Part shown: one piece after another, positions 1 to 4,628 of the stretch
How the letters are laid out: every line of letters begins with the position of its first letter
How positions within the stretch are numbered: the stretch's first letter is position 1
NCBI GenBank assembly: GCA_018714965.1
Contig: DVML01000018.1
Coordinates: 1 to 5,461 of the forward strand
Reading direction: 5' to 3'
Length of the DNA stretch: 5,461 nt
Source of the DNA: Fimihabitans intestinipullorum
GTDB lineage: Bacteria; Bacillota_I; Bacilli_A; RF39; UBA660
Program-made: the position numbers and the translations under genes
The notes under the pieces: model-generated
What the model was told of the DNA's origin: nothing
The model's database searches: none
What the model saw: the letters and a program-made list of their open reading frames with translations, nothing else

Positions 1-458
1 AAATTGGAGTAAACAGTGCATTACGAATTGAAGACTTAGCACAGTTGAAAGTAGATGATAACTTATTGAGGGGATATCTGTATACAAGAGAAATGAAAAC
101 TGGAAAAGAACAATCTTTTGAGATGAATGATCAGTTAGCCAAGGATATTAAAGAATACATCAAGAGAAATAATTTGTATACAGGAGAGTATTTATTCCAA
201 TCTGGAAAAGGGAAAAATAAACCAATAACCCGACAAAACGCATATATAAGATTAAGAAATTATGCAGATGAAGTTGGAGTTAGGTATCCGATTGGATGTC
301 ATTCTATGCGTAAGTTCTTTGCGAGAAATTACTATGAAAAAACAGGCGATATTTTAACTTTACAAAAAATGCTAAATCACAGTTCTTATATAGTTACACT
401 TCGATACATATGTTGGGATGATCATGCACAGATTGCAAGAAAAGAGACTTATATTTAA
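1..458 (+). CDS. Tyrosine recombinase/integrase, catalytic domain (5' end outside window)
   Basis: Site-specific recombinase that cuts and rejoins DNA through a 3'-phosphotyrosine intermediate. The reading frame is open to the left edge (first whole codon at 3), so the N-terminal DNA-binding part lies upstream. A TTG at 45 is not the true start because it would remove the first catalytic Arg. Counting from codon 3, the visible catalytic set is complete: Arg8 in ALRIEDL (24-26), Lys32 in MKTGK (96-98), His100 and Arg103 in HSMR (300-311), His126 in LNHSS (378-380) and nucleophile Tyr135 in TLRYI (405-407). The usual LGH is LNH here, which is common in this group. The protein ends 17 residues after the Tyr, a normal distance. 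It could be the phage integrase or a second, Xer-like recombinase. The downstream gap holds candidate sites. The family is secure; the exact role is inferred. Confidence 0.93.
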   Translation, partial: IGVNSALRIEDLAQLKVDDNLLRGYLYTREMKTGKEQSFEMNDQLAKDIKEYIKRNNLYTGEYLFQSGKGKNKPITRQNAYIRLRNYADEVGVRYPIGCHSMRKFFARNYYEKTGDILTLQKMLNHSSYIVTLRYICWDDHAQIARKETYI

Positions 459-602
459 TTAAAGAAAAAAAGATTAATAGTGAATAAAGAAATTGAACAT
501 TAATTTTTTTAGAGACCGTATTTTACAAAACGAAAATTTGTAAATGTAAAAATAATTTAAAAAAACTAAAAATGAAAAACAACCTTATATTTAAAGAAAA
601 AA
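448..602. repeat. Gapped direct repeat flanking the recombinase 3' end
   Basis: CTTATATTTAA followed by A/G-rich AAAGAAAAAA occurs at 448-470 and again at 584-602. The two copies are identical except for four extra bases in the first copy. The first copy spans the recombinase stop codon (456-458). The sequence is low in complexity, so chance is possible. Arm-type recombinase sites or a small duplication are alternatives. Confidence 0.45.
522..544. repeat. Perfect 8-bp inverted repeat (TTTACAAA / TTTGTAAA)
   Basis: TTTACAAA at 522-529 and its exact reverse complement TTTGTAAA at 537-544 flank a 7-base spacer. No T-run follows on either strand, so it does not look like a terminator. A DNA-binding dyad (operator or recombinase site) is more likely. 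A further half-site-like ATGTAAAAAT follows at 544-553. Confidence 0.55.
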
Positions 603-627
603 CAAAACTATATACAGTCAAAAACAG

Positions 628-657
628 ATTTAACAGAATTATCTCATTTTGTTAAAT
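628..657. repeat. 12-6-12 dyad, candidate recombinase core site or operator
   Basis: ATTTAACAGAAT (628-639) and ATTTTGTTAAAT (646-657) are reverse complements apart from one G/T position. They are separated by the six bases TATCTC. The outer 8 bp are perfect. The size and symmetry resemble a tyrosine-recombinase core site, and the right arm is close to a XerD-type dif half-site as I recall it (TTATGTTAAAT). It lies 170 bp past the recombinase stop. It also overlaps a promoter-like TTAACA (630-635) and TTAAAT (652-657), so an operator is an equal alternative. Confidence 0.45.
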
Positions 658-678
658 AAGAATAGAAAAAATTACAAA
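649..678 (+). promoter_or_regulatory. Weak sigma-A-type promoter candidate
   Basis: TTGTTA (649-654) and TACAAA (673-678) are 18 bases apart, each matching 4 of 6 consensus positions, upstream of the gene at 720. An overlapping alternative is TTAACA (630-635) with TTAAAT (652-657) at 16 bases. A promoter is expected somewhere in this gap, but A/T-rich DNA gives such matches easily, so the exact site is uncertain. Confidence 0.25.
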
Positions 679-719
679 ATAAATATGTCGAAAATCAAAT
701 GAGTTAGGAAGGTGTTTAA

Positions 720-944
720 ATGAATAAAAAACTATTGATTGTAATTTTAGTAATGATTTTTTTCGCTATTTGTACGACTTCATTCTTTATAACTTTGGAC
801 AATTTAATATGTGGTTGGTCATACGTGTTTGGGGAACTGAACATTGGAATCATTTTGATTACAAATGATCTAATTATTAATAAATATGCTGAAGAGTTAC
901 AAAAATCATATTGGGACAGACTATATGAAAAATATAGCGAATAA
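720..944 (+). CDS. Small membrane protein, unknown function
   Basis: 74 residues. The ATG follows a strong Shine-Dalgarno site, AGGAAGGT at 706-713, with six bases of spacing, so the start is well supported. Residues 5-26 form a clear hydrophobic membrane segment after a short basic N-terminus (NKK). Residues 40-53 (LNIGIILITNDLII) are a second, weaker hydrophobic stretch. The tail is charged and probably helical (YAEELQKSYWDRLYEKYSE). It is the first gene after the non-coding gap, and its 3' end overlaps the next gene. No family was recognised. Its membrane location is inferred from hydrophobicity only; a superinfection-exclusion role would be a guess. Confidence 0.75.
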   Translation: MNKKLLIVILVMIFFAICTTSFFITLDNLICGWSYVFGELNIGIILITNDLIINKYAEELQKSYWDRLYEKYSE

Positions 945-1149
945 TAAGGTTCAATATGCGATTCGGATGTTAATTTGGCATTCGAACCTGGCCAAACGAT
1001 ATATGGAATACATTAAGAAATGGCTAGATAGACATCATCTGAATTACGATGAAGATTTGATGCAATTTTTAAGCGAAAATAAAGAAAAAGAAGAATTCGA
1101 AAAGAATCAAACAACAATCTTTGATTTTATTGGAAAGGAAAATAGATAA
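925..1149 (+). CDS. Phage protein of unknown function with C-terminal clamp-binding-like motif
   Basis: 74 residues from ATG 925, which has a modest GGGA (913-916) upstream. An in-frame ATG at 886 would give 87 residues but has no ribosome-binding site and overlaps the previous gene by 59 bases, so 925 is preferred. The protein is mainly helical, with an aromatic, basic middle (MLIWHSNLAKRYMEYIKKWLDRHH) and a charged linker. Near the end, QTTIFDF (residues 62-68) resembles the Q-x-(S/D/T)-(L/I)-F peptide that bacterial replication and repair proteins use to bind the DNA polymerase sliding clamp. That suggests a replication-linked role, but it is inference from a short motif. The next gene starts one base after the stop, so the two are likely co-translated. 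Confidence 0.7.
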   Translation: MKNIANNKVQYAIRMLIWHSNLAKRYMEYIKKWLDRHHLNYDEDLMQFLSENKEKEEFEKNQTTIFDFIGKENR

Positions 1150-1150
1150 C

Positions 1151-1567
1151 ATGAATAAAGATATAAAATTAAAAAGAGGAGACATTGTTTATACTGTAAA
1201 TGAATATGGATTTGAAGCTCGTGGGACGATACTTAATGAATGGTCTGGAAAAAGTATAAAAAATTTTGAAAACAATACAGGAAGAAAAATATTGAAAATA
1301 GAACGTCCACAAACAATATATGAAGTTAAAGAAATATTAGATGAAAAGGAAAAAGAGTACTTAAGTGCTGTCATTAGACCATTTAAGAATAGAGTTAATA
1401 ACATATCTAAAATTAAAACTATCAATGAATATATTTGCATACAACTGTCCGGTATTTACGGACACACAACAGAAGAAGTTTGTTTACCATATTTCAAAAA
1501 AGACACGATGTACAAAGGAATGTACCGTGGTAAAAAATACACTCTAAAAGAATTGGGATTAGAATGA
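1151..1567 (+). CDS. Conserved-looking phage protein, unknown function
   Basis: 138 residues. ATG 1151 is chosen over an upstream in-frame TTG at 1121 because GGAAAGGAA (1132-1140) sits at a suitable distance and the upstream gene ends at 1149. The N-terminus (LKRGDIVYTVNEYGFEARGTIL, residues 7-28) looks like a small beta-barrel turn region. Residues 57-82 form a helix (YEVKEILDEKEKEYLSAVIRP and following). The C-terminus, LPYFKKDTMYKGM then KKYTLKELGL, matches my recollection of a protein recurrent in phages of Bacillota, for which I know no function. Its stop overlaps the next start by four bases (ATGA), a sign of translational coupling to the methyltransferase-like gene. Confidence 0.78.
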   Translation: MNKDIKLKRGDIVYTVNEYGFEARGTILNEWSGKSIKNFENNTGRKILKIERPQTIYEVKEILDEKEKEYLSAVIRPFKNRVNNISKIKTINEYICIQLSGIYGHTTEEVCLPYFKKDTMYKGMYRGKKYTLKELGLE

Positions 1568-2115
1568 TGAATTCTATTCAAGAAAATATTTTTTATGAAG
1601 CAGATAAAGAGTACAATCCTGATCATGTAGCAACTCCACGATTTGTAGTTGAAGACATTTATGACTTGATTGATATAAGAAGCTTTAGAATGATATGGTT
1701 CCCATTCAATAATTACGATTCACATTTTAAATTAAAAGCGGATGAATTGAATCTTAAATACAAAGCAACACATATTTTTGATGATTGCGGAAACGATTTC
1801 TTTCAAACATTACCGCCAAAGGGATGTGATTTATTGATTAGCAATCCGCCGTTTTCACAACAGAATGAAATTATTAAGAGAACATTTGAACTAATTGATA
1901 GAGGTTTGATAAAGTCCTTTTGCCTGTTACTCCCATTATCAACGTTAGAGACACCTACAAGATCGGAAATGTACGAAAAATATATAGATAAGCTGTCAAT
2001 AATTATTTTTAAAAAACGAATTAAGTTTTTAGGGAAGAAAACAAGTTTTAACAAAGGTTGTTGTTGGATTTGTTATAACATTCCAAAATTAACAAGACAA
2101 CTCTATTGGATATGA
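1564..2115 (+). CDS. Phage methyltransferase-fold protein (NPPF motif)
   Basis: 183 residues, likely a SAM-dependent DNA adenine methyltransferase-type protein. NPPF at residues 94-97, preceded by CDLLIS, is the classic catalytic motif IV of amino-methyltransferases. ATPRFVVEDIYDLI (23-36) is a typical start for these proteins. The usual glycine-rich SAM motif I is absent. In its place is IWFPFNNYDSHF (44-55), matching a recalled phage family with IWCPFD-S-F at this point, often labelled sugar-phosphate nucleotidyltransferase in phage records. The label is doubtful given NPPF. The C-terminal RIKFLGKKTSFNKGCCWICY (152-171) probably builds the substrate side. There is no restriction enzyme next to it, so it would be an orphan used for protection or regulation. 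The start is ATG 1564 or 1567; the ribosome-binding site is weak and coupling to the upstream gene is likely. Confidence 0.8.
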   Translation: MMNSIQENIFYEADKEYNPDHVATPRFVVEDIYDLIDIRSFRMIWFPFNNYDSHFKLKADELNLKYKATHIFDDCGNDFFQTLPPKGCDLLISNPPFSQQNEIIKRTFELIDRGLIKSFCLLLPLSTLETPTRSEMYEKYIDKLSIIIFKKRIKFLGKKTSFNKGCCWICYNIPKLTRQLYWI

Positions 2116-2138
2116 GTTGATTCAGAAGGTAGGTAAGG

Positions 2139-2330
2139 ATGAATAGAAAAATAGAATATAGAAATTGCACAGTAGTGCAAAACAGTAATAATCATGTGAT
2201 CATATTTCAAAATAATGAAATTGTATTTCATGCAAGTCTTGATAAAGGGTTGACGGATGATGAATTAAGGGAACAAGTTGATTTTTATCTAGACATATTA
2301 TTATCGAATATTAATGAAAGTAGAGGATAA
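2139..2330 (+). CDS. Small protein, unknown function
   Basis: 63 residues. AGGTAGGTAAGG (2128-2139) lies immediately before the ATG, giving a short-spaced ribosome-binding site. The N-terminal half alternates polar and hydrophobic residues, as expected of two or three beta strands (CTVVQNSNNHVIIFQNNEIVFHAS). The second half is an acidic helix (LTDDELREQVDFYLDILL). The overall plan resembles small phage proteins I have seen unnamed; no function is assigned. Four bases separate its stop from the next ATG. A 6-bp hairpin lies inside its first codons (2165-2180). Confidence 0.72.
   Translation: MNRKIEYRNCTVVQNSNNHVIIFQNNEIVFHASLDKGLTDDELREQVDFYLDILLSNINESRG
2165..2180 (+). repeat. Perfect hairpin TTGCAC-AGTA-GTGCAA early in a gene
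   Basis: Six perfectly paired bases with a four-base loop start 26 bases past the ATG at 2139. It is one of the more G/C-containing hairpins in an A/T-rich window. It could slow early translation or be a chance result of coding sequence. Confidence 0.35.
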
Positions 2331-2333
2331 CCA

Positions 2334-2567
2334 ATGAATAATAAAACGAGGCAACAAATTGTTAAAGTATTACAAGAATTATTAAAAGAACTTGGAAAAA
2401 AACGTATTCAAATGTTTGACTGTGAAGATATAATGGGTGACTATAAAATTGTATTATTTAGTGAAGAAGCAGTAGAAGTATTATATGCCCCAGAATATAG
2501 GTATGTTGAAATATTGGGATTGCCCAAAGAAGAATATGATTATTTATTTAAAAAATATGGTTATTGA
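2334..2567 (+). CDS. Small phage protein, unknown function
   Basis: 77 residues. ATG 2334 follows AGAGG (2321-2326) at a normal distance and lies just past the preceding stop. The N-terminus is an amphipathic basic helix (KTRQQIVKVLQELLKELGKKRI), followed by beta-like segments with the phrase VEVLYAPEYRYVEILGLPKEEYDYLFKKYGY. That closing phrase feels like a conserved small phage family, but I cannot name it. It lacks membrane segments and Cys clusters and is probably cytoplasmic. Gene order suggests it belongs to the same operon as its neighbours. Confidence 0.72.
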   Translation: MNNKTRQQIVKVLQELLKELGKKRIQMFDCEDIMGDYKIVLFSEEAVEVLYAPEYRYVEILGLPKEEYDYLFKKYGY

Positions 2568-2585
2568 GAAAGTGAGTGATGAGTA

Positions 2586-2765
2586 ATGTATGCAGTAACA
2601 GGTTATCTTTACAAAAACGATAAACTACTTTTGCGCGGAATGTGGGAAGATTTAGAAAGTCTTGTTGAAGAGTTAAAAAAATTAAATCCAAGATTTGTAG
2701 ATAGAAGAGAATTTAAAGTGCTAGATTGTAGTGGTTATATTCTCAAAAAATGGAATAGGAAGTGA
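2586..2765 (+). CDS. 59-residue protein, unknown function
   Basis: This short gene fills an otherwise empty 200-base stretch. It opens MYAVTGYLYKNDKLLLRGMW, continues with an acidic helix (EDLESLVEELKKLNP) and ends with FKVLDCSGYILKKWNRK, a beta-helix-beta pattern that reads like a real folded protein. The ribosome-binding site is weak (GTGAGTGATGAG just upstream), so translation may depend on the gene before it, which ends at 2567. A nearby ATG at 2579 in another frame stops after 14 codons and is rejected. The stop lies within the Shine-Dalgarno area of the next gene, which supports coupling. No family was recognised. Confidence 0.68.
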   Translation: MYAVTGYLYKNDKLLLRGMWEDLESLVEELKKLNPRFVDRREFKVLDCSGYILKKWNRK

Positions 2766-2770
2766 AACAA

Positions 2771-3154
2771 ATGGAATTAAAAGAAGGAATGTATGTTAGA
2801 ACAAAATACAACGATTTCTGTAATATGGTAGCAATTCGTAAAATGGATGAAATCGATGATGACGGTAGTTTCTGGATAGACGATTACATCATCGACACTT
2901 ACGGAGATGAACAGAATAAGTTGCACGAGGAAGATATTGAAATTGCCAGCGAAAATATTGTTGATGTGATAAAACCAGGCGATTATGTTAATGGATATAG
3001 AGTATCATTCAAAGATAACGATTATGCACCATTTGTGCAATGCGATTATCCTGTTCAAGAAGGAACAACAAATCATTATAGATTTTATGAAAAAGAAATT
3101 TATTCAATAGTAACCAAAGAACAGTTTGAAAACATGAAATATGAGGTGGAATAA
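2771..3154 (+). CDS. Phage protein with beta-barrel-like repeats, unknown function
   Basis: 127 residues from ATG 2771, served by AGGAAGTGA (2757-2765). A GTG at 2762 would overlap the upstream stop but leaves no room for the ribosome-binding site, so it is less likely. Two similar turns, EGMYVRTKYN (5-14) and PGDYVNGYRV (69-78), suggest two small SH3-like or KOW-like beta units. An acidic stretch lies between them (DEIDDDGSFWIDDYIID). The C-terminus, IYSIVTKEQFENMKYEV, resembles an ending I recall in phage proteins of Clostridium-like hosts. The protein is acidic overall. No enzymatic motif was seen. The stop directly abuts the next ATG. Confidence 0.77.
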   Translation: MELKEGMYVRTKYNDFCNMVAIRKMDEIDDDGSFWIDDYIIDTYGDEQNKLHEEDIEIASENIVDVIKPGDYVNGYRVSFKDNDYAPFVQCDYPVQEGTTNHYRFYEKEIYSIVTKEQFENMKYEVE

Positions 3155-3469
3155 ATGAGAGAGTATATGACTGAAAAAGAAATTGATGATTTAGTGAAAG
3201 AAATAATGGATTTGCCAAGAGTCGAATCGAGCCAGCCAGTATCAACGATCTACGGATTTGATGTTGATACTTTAATAAATACACTGCGAGATTTTAAGAG
3301 ATTGCCCACATATGATGAAGTTCTAAAACAAAACCAAAAATACAAAGTAGTAATAGATAGAGCAAGAGTCTTGGTAAACAATGTTTATAATTCGTTGGAA
3401 AATGCAGATAAACCAATTAAATTTTATGAAGAGTTACTCGATATTTTAAATATAAATGAACGGAACTAA
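3155..3469 (+). CDS. Helical protein, unknown function
   Basis: 104 residues. The ATG directly follows the previous stop, and GAGGTGG (3143-3149) gives a strong ribosome-binding site, so the start is firm. The sequence is mostly helical: TEKEIDDLVKEIMDL, then VDTLINTLRDFKRLPTYDEVLKQNQKYKVVIDRARVLVNNVYNSL, with a conserved-looking short end. The middle could form a short coiled coil. There is no Cys, membrane segment or known catalytic motif. It sits in a run of uncharacterised small genes and is probably expressed with them. Confidence 0.74.
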   Translation: MREYMTEKEIDDLVKEIMDLPRVESSQPVSTIYGFDVDTLINTLRDFKRLPTYDEVLKQNQKYKVVIDRARVLVNNVYNSLENADKPIKFYEELLDILNINERN

Positions 3470-3498
3470 ACGCATTTGAACGGGAGGGAGTGAAATAA

Positions 3499-3693
3499 AT
3501 GAGTATTGAAGATTTACAAAGAGTGTTTACCTATTTAGAAAATAAAATGAATCCACAAAATTTATTGTATTTTAAGTTAACGGATAAAAACGAAATAACA
3601 GCATATTTTAAAGAATCGTCGAAAAAATTTGCAACATTTTATATTTATGAAATTAGTAAATTTCTAAAAAGGCAAAGAAAGGAAGAACAGTAA
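3499..3693 (+). CDS. Small basic protein, unknown function
   Basis: 64 residues with one of the best ribosome-binding sites in the window (GGGAGGGAGTG, 3482-3492), arguing for strong translation. The N-terminal helix (SIEDLQRVFTYLENKM) is followed by beta-like LLYFKLTDKNEITAYFKESSKKFATFYIYEI and a basic end (KFLKRQRKEEQ). Size and charge suit a nucleic-acid or protein-binding factor, but nothing in the sequence shows which. TGAACGG occurs twice in the leader (3457-3463, 3477-3483). No family was recognised. Confidence 0.7.
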   Translation: MSIEDLQRVFTYLENKMNPQNLLYFKLTDKNEITAYFKESSKKFATFYIYEISKFLKRQRKEEQ

Positions 3694-3698
3694 AAAGT

Positions 3699-4121
3699 AT
3701 GAATTTTTTAGATATAATTTTAATAATTTTAATTTTGGGATTTATCATTACAGGAATTATTTTATTAGTAATCGGTACAAAAGAAGATGATGTTTTTAAT
3801 GGGTGTTGTTGTTTTGCAGGGTGTTTGTTTATTTCATTTTGTTTAACAATTCCATTTATTAAAATGGATGCGGGATCTGGTTCTACGATTGGCACGATTA
3901 CGAGTGTTGACAAGAATTTCTTTGGAACGACAGCAGTATTTATTAAAACATCAGAAACAACACAAGAGGAATATTGCATTGAGGATGAAGAAGTAGCTAG
4001 AGTAGCTAGAGATTTAATTGGAAGTAATGTAAAAGTTTATTATGGAGAAAGAATTGGATTATATTCAACAGGTCGTTGCGACAATGCGCCTATCGAGAAG
4101 ATAGAAGTTATATATGAATAA
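3699..4121 (+). CDS. Two-segment membrane protein with soluble C-terminal domain
   Basis: 140 residues. The N-terminus has two hydrophobic segments, residues 4-26 and about 36-54, joined by a short acidic loop (TKEDDVF). The second segment begins with a Cys-rich patch, CCCFAGC (36-42), plus Cys48. Residues 60-140 form a soluble, beta-rich domain (GSTIGTITSVDKNFFG, then VKVYYGERIGLYSTGRCDNAPIEKIEVIY). The pattern of two membrane segments followed by a small beta domain is seen in phage and plasmid proteins that I cannot name. The ribosome-binding site (AAAGGAAG, 3677-3684) is rather far from the ATG, so coupling to the gene ending at 3693 is likely. It is not a typical holin because of the long soluble tail. 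A host-membrane or exclusion role is possible but unproven. Confidence 0.76.
   Translation: MNFLDIILIILILGFIITGIILLVIGTKEDDVFNGCCCFAGCLFISFCLTIPFIKMDAGSGSTIGTITSVDKNFFGTTAVFIKTSETTQEEYCIEDEEVARVARDLIGSNVKVYYGERIGLYSTGRCDNAPIEKIEVIYE
3993..4010 (+). repeat. Tandem 9-bp repeat GTAGCTAGA x2
   Basis: Two exact adjacent copies encode Val-Ala-Arg twice (EVARVARD) in the membrane protein gene. Because the unit is a multiple of three, gain or loss would keep the frame. Probably a simple coding duplication. Confidence 0.5.
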
Positions 4122-4140
4122 ATATGAAGGAGTTGGTTAG

Positions 4141-4590
4141 ATGAATTTAAAAGAAGCATTAAAACAATTGGTTGATATTCGAGAAGAAATTAAATTATTA
4201 AATAAAAAAATCAAGAAATTAGAATCCAAATCGCAAGAGATAGTATGTGATGTCGTTGATAGTACAACTAAAAGTCCAGTTATGTTGTGTCATACGAAAA
4301 TATACGGACAAGATGCTAGAATTCAAAAGAGAATAGAAAAATATCGAGATATACTTTCAACCAGATATGATAAATTATTAGAAATACAAATTGATTTAGA
4401 AAAATTTATCGACCAATTACCAACTAGTAGAATCAGAAGAATTTTCACATATAGATACATTGATCAACTGTCATGGATAAAGATTGCAAATTTAATGGGA
4501 CCGAATGCAACAGTTGATTCGATTCGTAAAGAACATGATAGAATTTTACAAAAAAACAAATATTGTCCGTTTTGTCCAGAAAAAAAGTGA
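4141..4590 (+). CDS. Sigma-region-4-like phage late regulator (DUF1492/ArpU/RinA-like)
   Basis: 149 residues, start supported by AAGGAG (4127-4132) eight bases before the ATG. Residues 1-33 and 60-92 are long charged helices, likely coiled. Residues 96-136 (SRIRRIFTYRYIDQLSWIKIA, then NATVDSIRKEHDRIL) form a helix-turn-helix like sigma-70 region 4. The arrangement RRIFTYRYI-LSW-IA is characteristic of phage regulators placed just before the packaging genes. These turn on late transcription in phages of Gram-positive hosts; the same role here is inferred from position. The C-terminus YCPFCPEKK carries a CxxC pair, with Cys36 and Cys50 elsewhere; metal binding is possible but unshown. A terminator follows 38 bases downstream, ending this operon. 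Confidence 0.83.
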   Translation: MNLKEALKQLVDIREEIKLLNKKIKKLESKSQEIVCDVVDSTTKSPVMLCHTKIYGQDARIQKRIEKYRDILSTRYDKLLEIQIDLEKFIDQLPTSRIRRIFTYRYIDQLSWIKIANLMGPNATVDSIRKEHDRILQKNKYCPFCPEKK

Positions 4591-4601
4591 TATATTTAAA
4601 A

Positions 4602-4625
4602 TGTAAAAATGCAGAAATTTTTACA
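4602..4625. repeat. Perfect 9-bp dyad TGTAAAAAT / ATTTTTACA
   Basis: TGTAAAAAT (4602-4610) and ATTTTTACA (4617-4625) are exact reverse complements with a six-base spacer. The dyad lies between the regulator stop and the terminator. No T-run follows on the + strand. It is a candidate protein-binding site, perhaps for the regulator encoded just upstream. The 11-mer AATGTAAAAAT around its left arm also occurs at 543-553. Confidence 0.5.
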
Positions 4626-4628
4626 AAT

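Larger units (their letters stand above)
459..719. other. Non-coding A/T-rich gap with dyads and repeats
   Basis: This 261-base gap follows the recombinase and precedes the next strong ribosome-binding site. No convincing gene lies in it: the longest small frame (572-655, 27 codons) has no Shine-Dalgarno sequence. It holds two perfect inverted repeats, a gapped direct repeat and loose promoter-like hexamers. A weak all-A/U stem (486-494 with 502-510, one G-U pair) is too unstable to call a terminator. The content suits a recombination or regulatory region, but that is inference. Confidence 0.6.

Noticed and set aside
486..510. Stem-loop with T-run after the recombinase gene
   Set aside because: Only A-U pairs and one G-U pair; too unstable to claim as an intrinsic terminator.
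572..655. 27-codon frame in the non-coding gap
   Set aside because: No Shine-Dalgarno sequence, simple Lys/Asn-rich content and overlap with the dyad at 628.
1189..1440. Minus-strand open frame of 83 codons
   Set aside because: Lies wholly within the + strand gene at 1151-1567, has a hydrophobic composition typical of antisense translation of A/T-rich coding DNA, and lacks operon context.
1365..1547. Plus-strand frame of 60 codons inside the gene at 1151-1567
   Set aside because: Nested in another frame of a better-supported gene, without its own convincing ribosome-binding site.
1803..2054. Minus-strand open frame opposite the methyltransferase-like gene
   Set aside because: The + strand frame carries NPPF and family-like motifs; the antisense frame has none.
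3009..3284. Minus-strand open frame across two + strand genes
   Set aside because: Crosses the boundary of two genes with strong ribosome-binding sites and shows no recognisable motif.
3653..3979. Minus-strand open frame opposite the membrane protein gene
   Set aside because: Antisense shadow; the + strand product has a coherent membrane-plus-soluble layout.
4574..4602. TAAAAT (4597-4602) as a late promoter -10
   Set aside because: The best upstream hexamer (TTGTCC, 4572-4577) is 19 bases away with 4 of 6 matches, and a terminator follows at once.
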